Assembly (NCBI RefSeq): GCF_932294415.1
Contig: NC_065544.1
Location: 17,955,351-18,019,350 of the forward strand
Direction: 5' to 3'
DNA from: Quercus robur
Taxonomy: Eukaryota > Streptophyta > Magnoliopsida > Fagales > Fagaceae
Length of the DNA stretch: 64,000 nt
Position 1 is the stretch's first letter, and each line of letters opens with the position of its first letter. Under the pieces are notes generated by a model, which was not told where the DNA came from, searched no databases, and worked only from the letters and a program-made list of their open reading frames with translations. Made by a program: the position numbers and the translations under genes. Positions 34,882 to 46,303 of the stretch are shown here, one piece after another.

Positions 34882-36200
34882 AGGATAGATAAGCTGGCTA
34901 CTCTAACTGAATTCACCAACAAATATAAGAGAAATAATCGACACTTTAATGGAATCCACCAATGAATATTAGAGCAAAAATCAACACTCACAGGACCACT
35001 CAAGGATAAGGATGTATTTGGTAGAGTGAATTTTAAAGAGGATGGAAACAAATGAGAAAAAATGATAAGAGAAAACTTTTTGAAAAGTGTTTGGTTGAAA
35101 GGAGAAGAGAGAAAAATGATGGTAGGACCTGGGTGTTTTCTCTCCAAGCCCACTAAAAAATTTTCTTTTTTAAAATAAAAAGAAAACTGGGTGAGAGGAG
35201 TTTGATAGGTAAATGATGAAAATGCATTTTTTTTTTCTTTGTTAAAGTTTTGTAAAACACTCTTTTTTTATTTGTTTAAGCCAAATAACGTAGACAATTG
35301 CTTAGAATAACACTCTAAGTGAGCATAGGAGAACAAAATTATAATTCAAAACATTACATTTTCAAGACTAAGTTAGAAAGACTCATGAAAACTAGAAACA
35401 TAAATAAAAGATATAAATTCTTTGACTGATGGAACATAAATGGTTGTAATTTTCCCTAAAAGCTTCAAATTAAATGTTATTTGACCAGTTGGGAAAGAGA
35501 CTCGTTAAGCTTTCAAATTCAATAACATCTAAAATGGCATGGAAAATTAGTTCAAATATAGGCCTCTTTGGGTAGGGCTTGGGAATCACGTTGGGCTGCG
35601 CCTAAAAATTCTTTGGACACTCCTATGACAAATGTGTTCTTTAACGTTGGGCTGGGCTTAAAAATTCTTTGGACACTCCTATTGGGCTAGAAGAAAGGAC
35701 TTATATTTATTAGGGTTTTGAATCATTAATGAACTAAGTTGGGTTAGACCAGACCTAATCCAACCCCCATTCGAAACGCAATTTGGCTAGCTAAAGAGGA
35801 TTCATGCAATCCTCACCACTTTCTCTTTCTTCCTCTCTCTCCAACTTATTGTGTTAATGGGCTTTGAGCACTTACAAGACCTGTATAACCCACAGTTTGA
35901 TGCATTTGGAGCCTAAGATGAAAACTAAATTAAGACCTTTTATATATTTAAATAAATGTTTTTTAAATAAAAATTACTTAAAAGTCTTAAACTCTATTAT
36001 CTTGTTTTAGATGCAAAAAAAGTTTATAGACACAAAAAAATTTGGACAAAACTTTTCACATTTGTTGATGTAGCATATTGATAATGATAAGTAAAAAAAT
36101 TATGTTAGTAATAAATCTAGATGAAAACTAGTAAAAGTTGCCAACTCAACTACTATAAAAAAATGTAGTGATATTTTTTGTGTATTGCTTATATATATAT
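33890..36200. other. Gene-poor DNA with long CT microsatellite
   Basis: A nearly pure CT tract of about 77 bp lies at 34802-34878. A 57-bp-spaced tandem repeat (ACGTTGGGCT with AAAAATTCTTTGGACACTCC) lies at about 35588-35682. The GTATTTGGTAGAGTG...AAAGTGTTTGGTTGAAAGG stretch (about 35008-35155) resembles MITE ends. No gene is seen. Confidence 0.6.
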
Positions 36201-36357
36201 AAGTGCTACATTCACAATATTTTTACAAAAAATTCTATGTGTTAAATTGTTACTGGTTCTAATTTTTGAACTCGCCATTGAAATTACTTTTTTGCCTATT
36301 AATAACAACCAGTAACAACTTGTCATTTAGGATTTGTTGTAAAAATGTTATGAAAAA
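36201..36357. mobile_element. MITE with about 50-bp TIRs
   Basis: The left arm ATTTTTACAAAAAATTC...AAATTGTTACTGGTT pairs with the right arm AACCAGTAACAACTTG...GGATTTGTTGTAAAAAT. The whole unit is about 155 bp and folds back on itself. Confidence 0.65.
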
Positions 36358-39300
36358 TCTTTTGAAACATAATATTTCTCTTCTTTTTTCTTTTTTTTCA
36401 TTTGATAAAAAATATTATTTTATTTATTGACTAATATTTGGGCTTAATTAATACTATTACAATGAAAGAAATATCCCTATTGGTTAAAATTTGGGGGTCT
36501 TTTCTTTATCTGGGAGCTTTAGACAACCACCTCATTTGCCTATACTATAGAGCCACCCTGATAAGCCCTTAAGTGACAATGCAAGCCACATTACCAGACT
36601 TGACTCATGATTTGTTATATCTATAGTAAATCTCATCTAAATTGCATCTCAACATGAAATGTTTGTTTGTTACTACTAATGTCGATTGATATAATTCCTC
36701 AAAATTAGTAGCTTCAAGAGGTGTCAATCCTCCCATAGAAGCAAACTAAAGGAGATTTAGCTGACTAACTTACCCAAATCAACATCAACCAAATTATCTC
36801 AACCTCCCATGAAAAGCCACTGCTCCTGATTTTGTCATAACCTCAAAACCCAACAACTAACTAAAGACAATCGTCACTGATTGAAGGAGGATTTTAGATG
36901 TTCCTTTAAGCCTCTATAAAGGCACGACCAATAGGAGTATTAACTAAAGTTGCTCTACTCACCAACATACAACATTTACTTCTTTGCTTAAGACGATATA
37001 TTGTGTTATATTATATACAATAAATCTTCTTTTGTGTGTGTATGTGTTTAATTGATAGCATAAATAAAACTCTCTCTCTCTCTCTCTATCTCTCTCCAAT
37101 CTAAGAATTGTTAAGGCAAGTAGAGACTATTAGTGGACTTTTAGTTTACCTTCAAAGGCTTTTTGTTCTTTTAAAAGCTTTCAAGACACCCTTATAGCCA
37201 TTGATACCAACAAGTGCAAGTGGGAGGAGCAAGCTCGACTCTCCATTCTGAACCCAAGTCAGAAAGCTAAGTCAATTTAGACACAATACATGACAAGGTG
37301 ACAAAAACAACCCTGACCATATGTAAGCTCAATGGCTCCTTATGTGAGTTGTAAATCCTATTTTGCTGGTTGGCTTTTTGTAGTAGGTTGCCCTATAAGT
37401 GATTTTTTTTTTTTTTTTTTTTTTTGGTGTGTGGATCTTGCTTGCCTAAGTAGCTTATATTTGACCTAGTTTGCTCTTAAACGAAAATTTATAATTATTT
37501 AAATAAGAATGACCGAGTATTAGAAGAATATTATAACATATATCACAACTAATACAAGTTGGCTTGCAAACTTGCTATCAAGTTAATAAATTAAAGAATT
37601 AAATATTAAAGAGTATATTGATCAATAACCTATATCAAGTTATACATGCATTTCATGGGTCTTTTTCTTCACCCCATGCATCTCATAGTTTTTGAACGCA
37701 ATATTTAATATTTATACATACATCTGCAATTATACATCTCACGAGATTGAGGAGTGGAGGGGAATTGGCTCATTAATAGCTCCGCCAAAAAAATCTCAAA
37801 TATTAAAAGGTCCTTAGTTTTAAGCCTTGGCCCTTATCGAAAGGACAAACCCCTCTGTCTCTCTCTCCAGTCTCCACCCTCCATAAATTCTCTCTCCCAA
37901 AACCAATCCTAATGATGAGTCATCACCTTTCAACAACCCATTATAAAATTTTCCTTTCGGACCCACATTCTGTAATTAGAAAACTCAAACAAAAGTTACC
38001 TTATGTCATTTACTTCTCACCCCATTTTTTATTACCCCTTTTGGTAATTCTATGGCCACCACTTTCATGCTTTCGTAGGTTTAATATAAACTCAAAATTT
38101 TAATAATTGTTAATATAGAAGAAGAAAGAAAGGTCAAAAGATACTATATAACTTTTTAGAACTAATTAAGGTACATACACTCATATAGAGCTTTTTGTGC
38201 ATATTATTATTATACATCTAGATTGATTTATTTTTTTCAAATTTTTTTTATAGTAATCAAATTACATATTTAAAATATTTACTTGTCTATAGATTTTGAA
38301 AAGCCTCCTATGAACCCCTACTTAAGAAGAAAATTTTACTAATTGCCACCCGAATGTAAAATCCAATTTGTAATTGCATTTGTAAGATTGTACGTTTTGT
38401 TTCATTTGACTTAAATATAATTTGCTAAAACCTTTAATCTTTTATAACAAATTATATGAATAAAATTGGTGATGCACTCAATCCCTATAGCACTATCAAA
38501 TTAGCATTCACAAAATGCAACACTAGTATGAAACTAATTAAGATGATTAAACTCTTATGGGGTGTAGTTGTATATGATTAGGATTGGGATATTATATAAT
38601 GCAGTGGGGATACGAATTTTCCACGAGACCCAATTCATACAATCTTAAATTCAAAAGATTCATGCCCTTTAAAAAATAGTTGCGGAACAATGGCTTTTAT
38701 ATTATCTGCCTACCTCATAATATCGGTTTTTGAAAATAAAGGATTGTATTATCAAGGGGCATCTTGACCAATCCACTTATACATACATACATATATATAT
38801 CTATATATGAATTATCAAAAGTCTTCACAGTTTCTATGCTGTATCACAAATCATAACATATATATACTCCGGAAAATTTACTAAATTTTAGCGATAAATT
38901 GACTATAGATTCTTTATCTATAAAAAAAATTAAAAAATAAATAAAAGGCTAATAGATTGATTCAAGAATACATGCAAGGGTAGTTGGCATTTTCTTACAT
39001 ATTATTATTATAATTTTATAATTTCTTTAGTTCTTCAAAAAAAAAAAAAAAAAAACTTCTTTAGTTTTTTACCTACAAGTAATTGAATTTATTGAATGTA
39101 TTTGTTACTAAATTATCATTATCTATTTCTTGATAAAAAGTTATCATGATCAAATGGGATGGAGTAACTTCTTTTTATTTATTTATTTTTATAATCTAAT
39201 GTTATAAAAAGTGGTTGATAGTAGATTTAAACCTAATTGCTGAACTAAGGCTCTTGGTTATTTTTTTTCGGTTTGGAGGTAAAAGCAATTTTAGGTGTTT

Positions 39301-39757
39301 TTTTATCAAGACATCCAGAGGCAACTACCAAATTATCAACCAAAAAAAAAAAAAAAATGCAAACCCAATATTAATTTCCTTAACAAAAAACATTAATTAA
39401 ATGTCTTACATTTTAGAACCCCAGTTCACTATGGACGAATGAAAATTTAGGGGGTAAAACAATAGATGGATGGAGGCAAGAATGGAATGGAGTACTTTTT
39501 ATTTTTTGTTTTGTCTCCTTCTTCTTCTTATTTTCTGGTTGGAGGGAAGGAAAAGAAAAAAGCACTAATTTCACCTATAGGACAATACAAATCCATAGGA
39601 TAACTTGTAGCTAGCCACTATTGGCAAATAAATCTCCAAGGGACCACATTAGTTATGAAGAGAGAAAAGAAACAAAACAAGACAATTATTATGAATATGA
39701 ATATGCTTTTACCACCTCTTTTATTTTGCCGACGGTGGTAAATTTTTCTTTCTTTTT

Positions 39758-39802
<45 letters not shown>

Positions 39803-40593
39803 GTATACATAAAGGGGCGGTAAAAGTAAAATAAATCTCCTTTTAGTTAAAAATTTGACAAGGAAAAAAGTGGTCGAACAGAGCAGAGTTTATGAAAAAC
39901 CTCATAGGCTTGTAAAATTTTATATTTTGTGATGATTCATGGGATATATCCTATACCAGCCATAATTTTAAAAAGCAGACAGAGAATTGAAAAAGAAAAA
40001 AAAAATCTCAGGTTTTAGATCCAATTGTAGTTTAACCAGTGATTGAAATGTTTTAATTAATAATTATTTCACAGTAAATATAATTAATTATAATAAATTT
40101 ATAATAATAACGAATATAATATTTTCTGAAAATATATATTAAAAAATAACTAAAAATTTGCAAGCTGTTTTACTATCTTTACAAACCAATAATCCTTCAA
40201 AAAGGTAAGGTTCCAAATTTCATGACGTAACATCACATTTTGATTAGTGCTCTTATACTCGACTACACGCTCTAATTGAAATAGATTGAAATTTATTGAT
40301 CAAACACCAGATTTATCGAAAAACAAATTTCACATTAAGATCTCCACAAAATTCATTGTTTAATTAATTTATGCCAAAGATCTTTACCTAAATGTTATTA
40401 ACAACTTTCTAAATTAGTTTTGGACCCTTCATTTCTTCTCCAAAAAAAAAAAAAAAATCTTTTCAAAGTTTTTTTTTTTTTTTTTTTTTTTTTTAAAGGT
40501 AGGTGTAGATTATACATTCAAAGCCATCATTATTGATTTTTTTTTTTTTTTTTTAAGATAGGTGTAGATTATACATTCAAAGCCATCATTATT
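36358..40593. other. Gene-poor DNA
   Basis: No supported gene. It holds poly-T tracts (37407-37425, 39761-39799, 40471-40494), a TATATA run near 38786-38810, a CTCTCT run at about 37071-37088, and a 34-bp tandem copy AGGTGTAGATTATACATTCA (40501 and 40560). The region about 36880-37330 has an LTR-like feel (CTATAAAGGC box) but no ends could be defined. Confidence 0.5.
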
Positions 40594-40758
40594 ATTCTTC
40601 TTTTTTTTTAGAGAGAGTTTCAACTTATAGAGTTCGTTCCTGATGATAATTTTTTATCATCAGATCAAAACACTAATCGGTTTTTAGTATAAATGAGAAT
40701 TGAACCTCAGATCTTTTATTCAACAATCAGAAACTTTATCTGTTAAGCTAACTCTACC
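40594..40758 (-). mobile_element. tRNA-derived SINE with 15-bp TSD
   Basis: The minus strand starts GGTAGAGTTAGCTTAACAG (A box) with GGTTCAATTCTC (B box) and ends in A9. Flanks AAAGCCATCATTATT (40579-40593) and AAAGCCATCATTACT (40759-40773) form a 15-bp target duplication with one mismatch. It is the same family as 32834-32995 and 62268-62397. Confidence 0.8.
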
Positions 40759-40773
40759 AAAGCCATCATTACT

Positions 40774-42900
40774 AATTGAAACCTCTCTGCACATTCCAAT
40801 CTTTGTTTTCATTATTATACTATGCTTTAAATTTCACAATATCAACCAAATATATTATACAATTGAACACAATGCTTGCATATCTATAATCAAAATGGTC
40901 CAAATATTCTCTCTCCCATTTTATTATTGAATAATAAAAAAATAATCAAAACGAACCGTCCAATTCTAATTATTCCTCCTTCTTTTTTAATGAATTTTCA
41001 TCTTTTTTTTTATATAAGTAGACCGAAATAGATGCCTGTTTATGATTGAACCGGCCGGTATGGTTTGGTTTTTAATACAACAATGCTGTCAGCATGCATC
41101 CAAATTAAGTGTTACTATCTTAGGGCAACCTTATATGATTGTATGAGCCAATTTGTAATTTCCTTGTTGAATTTATAGAATACCAAGGTGAGTGCTCTTG
41201 CAAATATCACCGTTCTTTTTCTAAAAAGGCCAGATTGTGGTGGAACCCATGTATGGGTACACCTATCCAATAATTGCATTTGTTGAATTTGTCACAAGCA
41301 TGACATTGAGTTGGATACTTTTTTCAATTCTCTCTCTCTCTAAACCAAAGTTGAGCTGCAATTTATAATTTTGAAGTGGAAACTACAAATATAGAGATGA
41401 TGAAAAGTAAGCAACACTAAGGATGCATTCCCTTCCAACAAGAAAGTGTCCTAAGCCATGATCTTTTTGGCATTCTAAGTGATACATTTAATATCATTGA
41501 TATAGAAGCAGGGTTTGGTTTAAGAATCTATAGTTGTGTCTTTTTGTCAAACAAAATCAAGAAAAAGATATCATGACACAAGCTAGACCAGAATGATTAA
41601 ATTTAAGCACTCCACAAACAAGAATATCATTAATCTTCTCATGTTCATATATTTTGTAGAATGAATTGGTTGATTTTAAAATTTTAACTCACTAATTAAC
41701 ATATCAAAGTGCATCACTACTGAACATCATGGATTATAGTACCATATTTTAGTAAAAGCATTATATACATTATTTGCTCATTAGTATTTTAATATGAGTA
41801 TAGCGATCATAATTTGATGATTGAAAAGATTGGATGAAGATAATGTCAGGGACAAGATTAAGATAATGTCAGGGGATAAAATGTGACACTTGGAGAGAGA
41901 AAGAGAGAGAGAGATTCTTCTAGAAATACATTTTTTCTTCGACAAAGTCTACTGTTAAGATAGTATTTGAAAAGGAAAATAATGTAACTTTGGAAGTATT
42001 ACAAAATAAGTATTTTTTTTCACAACTGTGCATATGAGTTATTGTGATTAGAGTAATATTACATTCACCTAAATCTACCATTAACATAATTTTTATTATG
42101 CAAAAATCACAACAAATTATATAAATAGTCGAAAAAAAAATTGTCTCCAACATTAACCCTTGAATGGAAAGAGAGAGAGGGTCTAAAATATCACTATTGA
42201 GATAAAACCCATTAGCACTTAGTGAAATTTGAAGATATGATCATTCGAGGGGCTGAGGGCACTTCTCCAATCTTTCGAACTCAACTTTTAATCACAACCT
42301 CAAAACATCAGACGGAAAACAAAAGCACCATAGAATAGAACCAAACAAAAACATCAAATGGAAAACAAAAGAACATAGAATAGAACCAAACAAAAGCAAG
42401 GATCACATTTCTACTATACTTGAAAAATTATTGAGAAGTAGTAGTAAAATTTAAATGTGTAAGAACAAAAGAGTACAAACCCTCTTGATCCATCACCCAA
42501 TCCCAATAGGTGGAAATTGAATTATTTGGGATGAAGGGTGTGCTACTTTTAGGGAGCAAATGTGGATGGGCCCTTTTCCTCCCCACCATAAATAAATATC
42601 AATGGGATCCAATCCAAGGAACTATATAATTTTTCCTCCATTAAAATTTAAAATCCTCACGCCACTAAGTAGGAATTGTCTTGATCCATATGATATGATA
42701 TGAAAGGCAAAAGGAAAAGATAAATGACAACAACATCAAAAAGAAAAAAAAAAAGAAAAGGAAAAAAGTGTGAATAAATATATAACCCTTTATTACAATA
42801 GAAGTATTTTTATTTTTATTTTTATACAAAAATAGCAGATACTTTGGATAGTTTTATAACCTTTATTTGCTTCTCTCGCTCTCTCTAATATAAAGGCCAC
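40774..42900. other. Intergenic DNA upstream of the NAL1-like gene
   Basis: AT-rich with GA/CT runs (41328-41340, 41894-41912). A 48-bp tandem pair (ACATCA with GGAAAACAAAAG and CATAGAATAGAACCAAACAA) lies at about 42305-42394. No gene is recognised. Confidence 0.5.
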
Positions 42901-43159
42901 CTCTTTCTATGATTAAAAAAGAAAAAGAAAAAAAGGCCATCTCTTTCTACTGCATACATAGTTAATAGCTCTTCACACTCTGTCACTTTGCAGGTACACG
43001 ATAGCAATAATCTCTTTGCAGTGTGATCACAAGTGGTTGTGTACTGCCAGCTTGATCTGATAGATGATGGGTGTGGTGGGAAATTGGTACTATTGGGTAT
43101 GAAAATATTCAAGAGCTCTTGCTTTGAGTCCTCCATCGCAGCTCCACCATTGCTGATCG
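42900..43159 (+). promoter_or_regulatory. Inferred 5' UTR exon and proximal promoter of NAL1-like gene
   Basis: A strong donor TGATCG|GTGAGT at 43159/43160 pairs with an acceptor TTATGTAG at 44271-44278, 12 bp before the start codon. The gene therefore probably has a leader intron of about 1.1 kb. CT-rich sequence and a TATAAA (about 42888) precede it. Two upstream ATGs lie in the exon (about 43064 and 43099). This is inference from splice signals only. Confidence 0.5.
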
Positions 43160-43921
43160 GTGAGTTCAATCTGATTGCCTTCAAGTTTCAATTTTTTTTC
43201 ATATATTCTATCTGGGTTTGTGGCTAAAGCCTTCAAGTTTCAATTTTTTTTTTTTTTTTTGGCTTTCTGGGTTTACTCTCTCTTCACTCATTATACACAG
43301 TATTGGATTTGGACCCTTTAATTTTGCCGACTATCCACACTTATCCATTTCAAGAAATGGTCATCTGGGTTTTCATTCCTCTTTTGAATACTGTCTCCCT
43401 CTTTAGCTTTATGGCCACTTCACTTGTCCTTTTGTTTCACTATTCTATTTCTGCATGAAAAGGTGAACTTTTTCCTATCCGGGTTTAGCATTAGTGTTTG
43501 TAAAAATTGCCATTTTTTCTTGCGGGTTTACTTGTCAGTTACTGTTTGACAAATAGTCTTTCATTTGAGAGCATTGAAGACAGTAGAGGACTAGAGGTGC
43601 TAAATATTTTGTTCTTTTTTTTCTTTCTTTGGTGTACGTGCTCAAATATTATTGGCCTCCTGTTTTAAGTTTGTGGAAAATTGACACATTGACTATTTGA
43701 CTTCCACCACTTGTATTAGTATTATCCCTGAGTGAAGAGGTTAGAGAGCAATAGAGCAAAAAGTTTCTTTTTGGTAGGAAGGAAGAACTTGTAGGTCCTC
43801 TGATAGTCTTACTTACTCTTACATTTTACATTAAGATTAAGTTTTTATTTGTTTTGCCAATTTTATTAGGCTTTATTGATTAAATGGAATTTTTATAATT
43901 CACCTGTAGTTGTAGTTTGCT

Positions 43922-44229
43922 TTATGTTTTGTTACTTTAGTGTATCATAATCATGTTTCTTTTGCTGTATTTATAAGCTATTATTGGTTGCTATATGTGA
44001 AGTTTTCAAAAGTATACTCTAATAGGTTTCGATTCCTAAATTATAAATTTGAGCCTTGTGGTTTCATGGAGTTCTATGTTTTGTTAATTTAGTGTGATAT
44101 AATCATGTATCTTCCCTATCTATGTCTATATAATCTATTTGTTGGTATAAGTGGAGAGTTCAAAAGTAACCTCTAATAGACTTGATTCCTAAATTTTAAT
44201 TTTGAGCCTTGTATTTCATGGAGTTCCAT
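43922..44229 (+). repeat. Tandem duplication of about 154 bp in the leader intron
   Basis: TATGTTTTGTTA-CTTTAGTGT-ATAATCATG through GAGCCTTG-TTTCATGGAGTTC occurs twice in direct order (about 43922-44076 and 44077-44229) with about 15-20% differences. A shorter duplication, GCCTTCAAGTTTCAATTTTT, lies at 43176 and 43229. Confidence 0.75.
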
Positions 44230-44290
44230 GACTGTAAATTTGGATTTTTCTAAGAGACATCGAATCTATATTATGTAGGAGAGCTGAAAG

Positions 44291-46268
44291 ATGGACAGGA
44301 CCCGATTGGATGTAAGATTTCATCACTCAGGATCAACACAATCAGAGGAATCAGCTTTAGATTTGGAAAGGAATTACTGCAATCATTCTAATTTTCCTTT
44401 GTCATGTCCATCACCCCTTCAACCTTTTGCCTCAGGTGGTCAGCACTCTGAGAGCAATGCTGCCTACTTCTCATGGCCTACTTCAAGTCGATTAAATGAT
44501 GCGGCAGAAGATCGGGCAAACTACTTTGGAAACCTTCAAAAGGGGGTGCTGCCTGAAACTCTGGGGCGGTTGCCAACAGGGCAGCAAGCTACTACCTTAC
44601 TTGAGCTGATGACCATTAGGGCATTTCATAGCAAGATCTTGCGGCGGTTTAGTCTTGGTACAGCAATTGGGTTTCGAATTCGAAAGGGCATGCTCACAGA
44701 TATTCCAGCTATTCTTGTCTTTGTTGCCCGTAAAGTTCACAGGAAATGGCTCACCCACATCCAGTGTCTACCAGCTGCCCTTGAGGTGGGGAAATTGTTA
44801 CTTCTGGTTTTGCCTTGTGTTTCACATGTCTTGTAATGATTTCACTATACATTTGCTGAGAATTTATTTTTGATACATAGTAATCACTTTTTTAATATGA
44901 GGAGAATGCCCAAGTACAAGTGAACTATATAAGTGCATATCATAAAAAATAACAATCTAAAATTTAAAAGATTTATAAATTCTGATAGATATGATAGATA
45001 GGCACTACCTTAAACAGTCTCCCAGTTATACAAAGATCTCAAGAATAAAGATTTAATTGAAATTAGGTTAAAACTCAACCCATTCGATTGTCTGGCTATT
45101 CTTTTTCCTCCATATTATTTGCATAGTACATGGTGCAATTGAATTCCAAATCATATTATTCAAATGAAGACCATGTTTACCATTTCAGCATGCAAGCAAA
45201 TCCACAACCAATCTTGACTTCACCCATTTAACTCCAAAGAGATAGAATACAAATGACCACAACTCTCTAGCCACCAAATAGTAGAGTAAAAGGTGATCTC
45301 CCAAATTATTACTACTAGCCTTACACAAAAAGAGTCAATCCACTATTGTTATTCCTCACTTACAAAGGTTATCCATTGTTAAAATTCTTCCCATGCAGCT
45401 GACCAACTTACACCCCTTTATGCTCTTCTATAGAAATCCAGTAGCACCATGCACTTTCAAAGATATGTTTAATCTTTCCCATATTAGAATATATATTATC
45501 ATAAATATTAGAATATATAGTACCATAAATATGTAGACCATGGTTTTGTAATCACATAGACTACTATGGTTTTAGGGTTAACCATACGAAACGTAATGTA
45601 TTCTTGTACCTGCTCTATATTGGATTCATGGTAACATATGATTCATAATGGTAAAGATGTATCCATTTGGGGCTTTTCGCCGTGGACATAGGCCATTAGA
45701 CCGAGCCATGTTAATTATCTTTCTTTCGCTCTCTCTCTCTCTCTTCATCTTTTGATTTTAACATGATATCAGAGCCATGTTCTAGTCTAGTTCCCCAAAG
45801 GCTGCCAACTCACTCATGTTCTTCACCACTACACTTGTCCTCCGACCACAGTAGTCTTCTTTTGGCCTCCATCTATCATTGATGGTCGTCATTCGCTACT
45901 ATCTTGCACATTCCAATTCACATCATGCCTGATTTACTCTATATTCTATCCAATCATTTATGGTCATGTTTTAATTCATGAGCTTACATTACAAACTCAA
46001 TGAGTCTTCAAGCTTCCACCTTGAGTTTGAGAGGGGGGAGGGTATTAGAATATTACCATATATATGCAGACCATGGTTTGGTAGAATACCATGGGCAATT
46101 GTGGTTTGTAATGCCATATGCTACTATGGTTTTCGAGTTACCATTCTAAGCCAAATGTATTCCAATGTAACCCTGCATCTGATCATTGTAACATATAATT
46201 CAAAATTATAACGATGCAGTTGTTTGGGGCTTTCTACTATGGATGTAGCTGTCAGGCTAAACCATGTT

Positions 46269-46303
<35 letters not shown>

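Noticed and set aside
34647-35153. 168-codon minus-strand ORF
   Set aside because: Its middle is an Arg-Glu repeat made by the CT microsatellite; the remainder is not protein-like.
36880-37330. Possible LTR fragment with a CTATAAAGGC box
   Set aside because: No TG...CA ends, no direct repeat and no primer site could be found.
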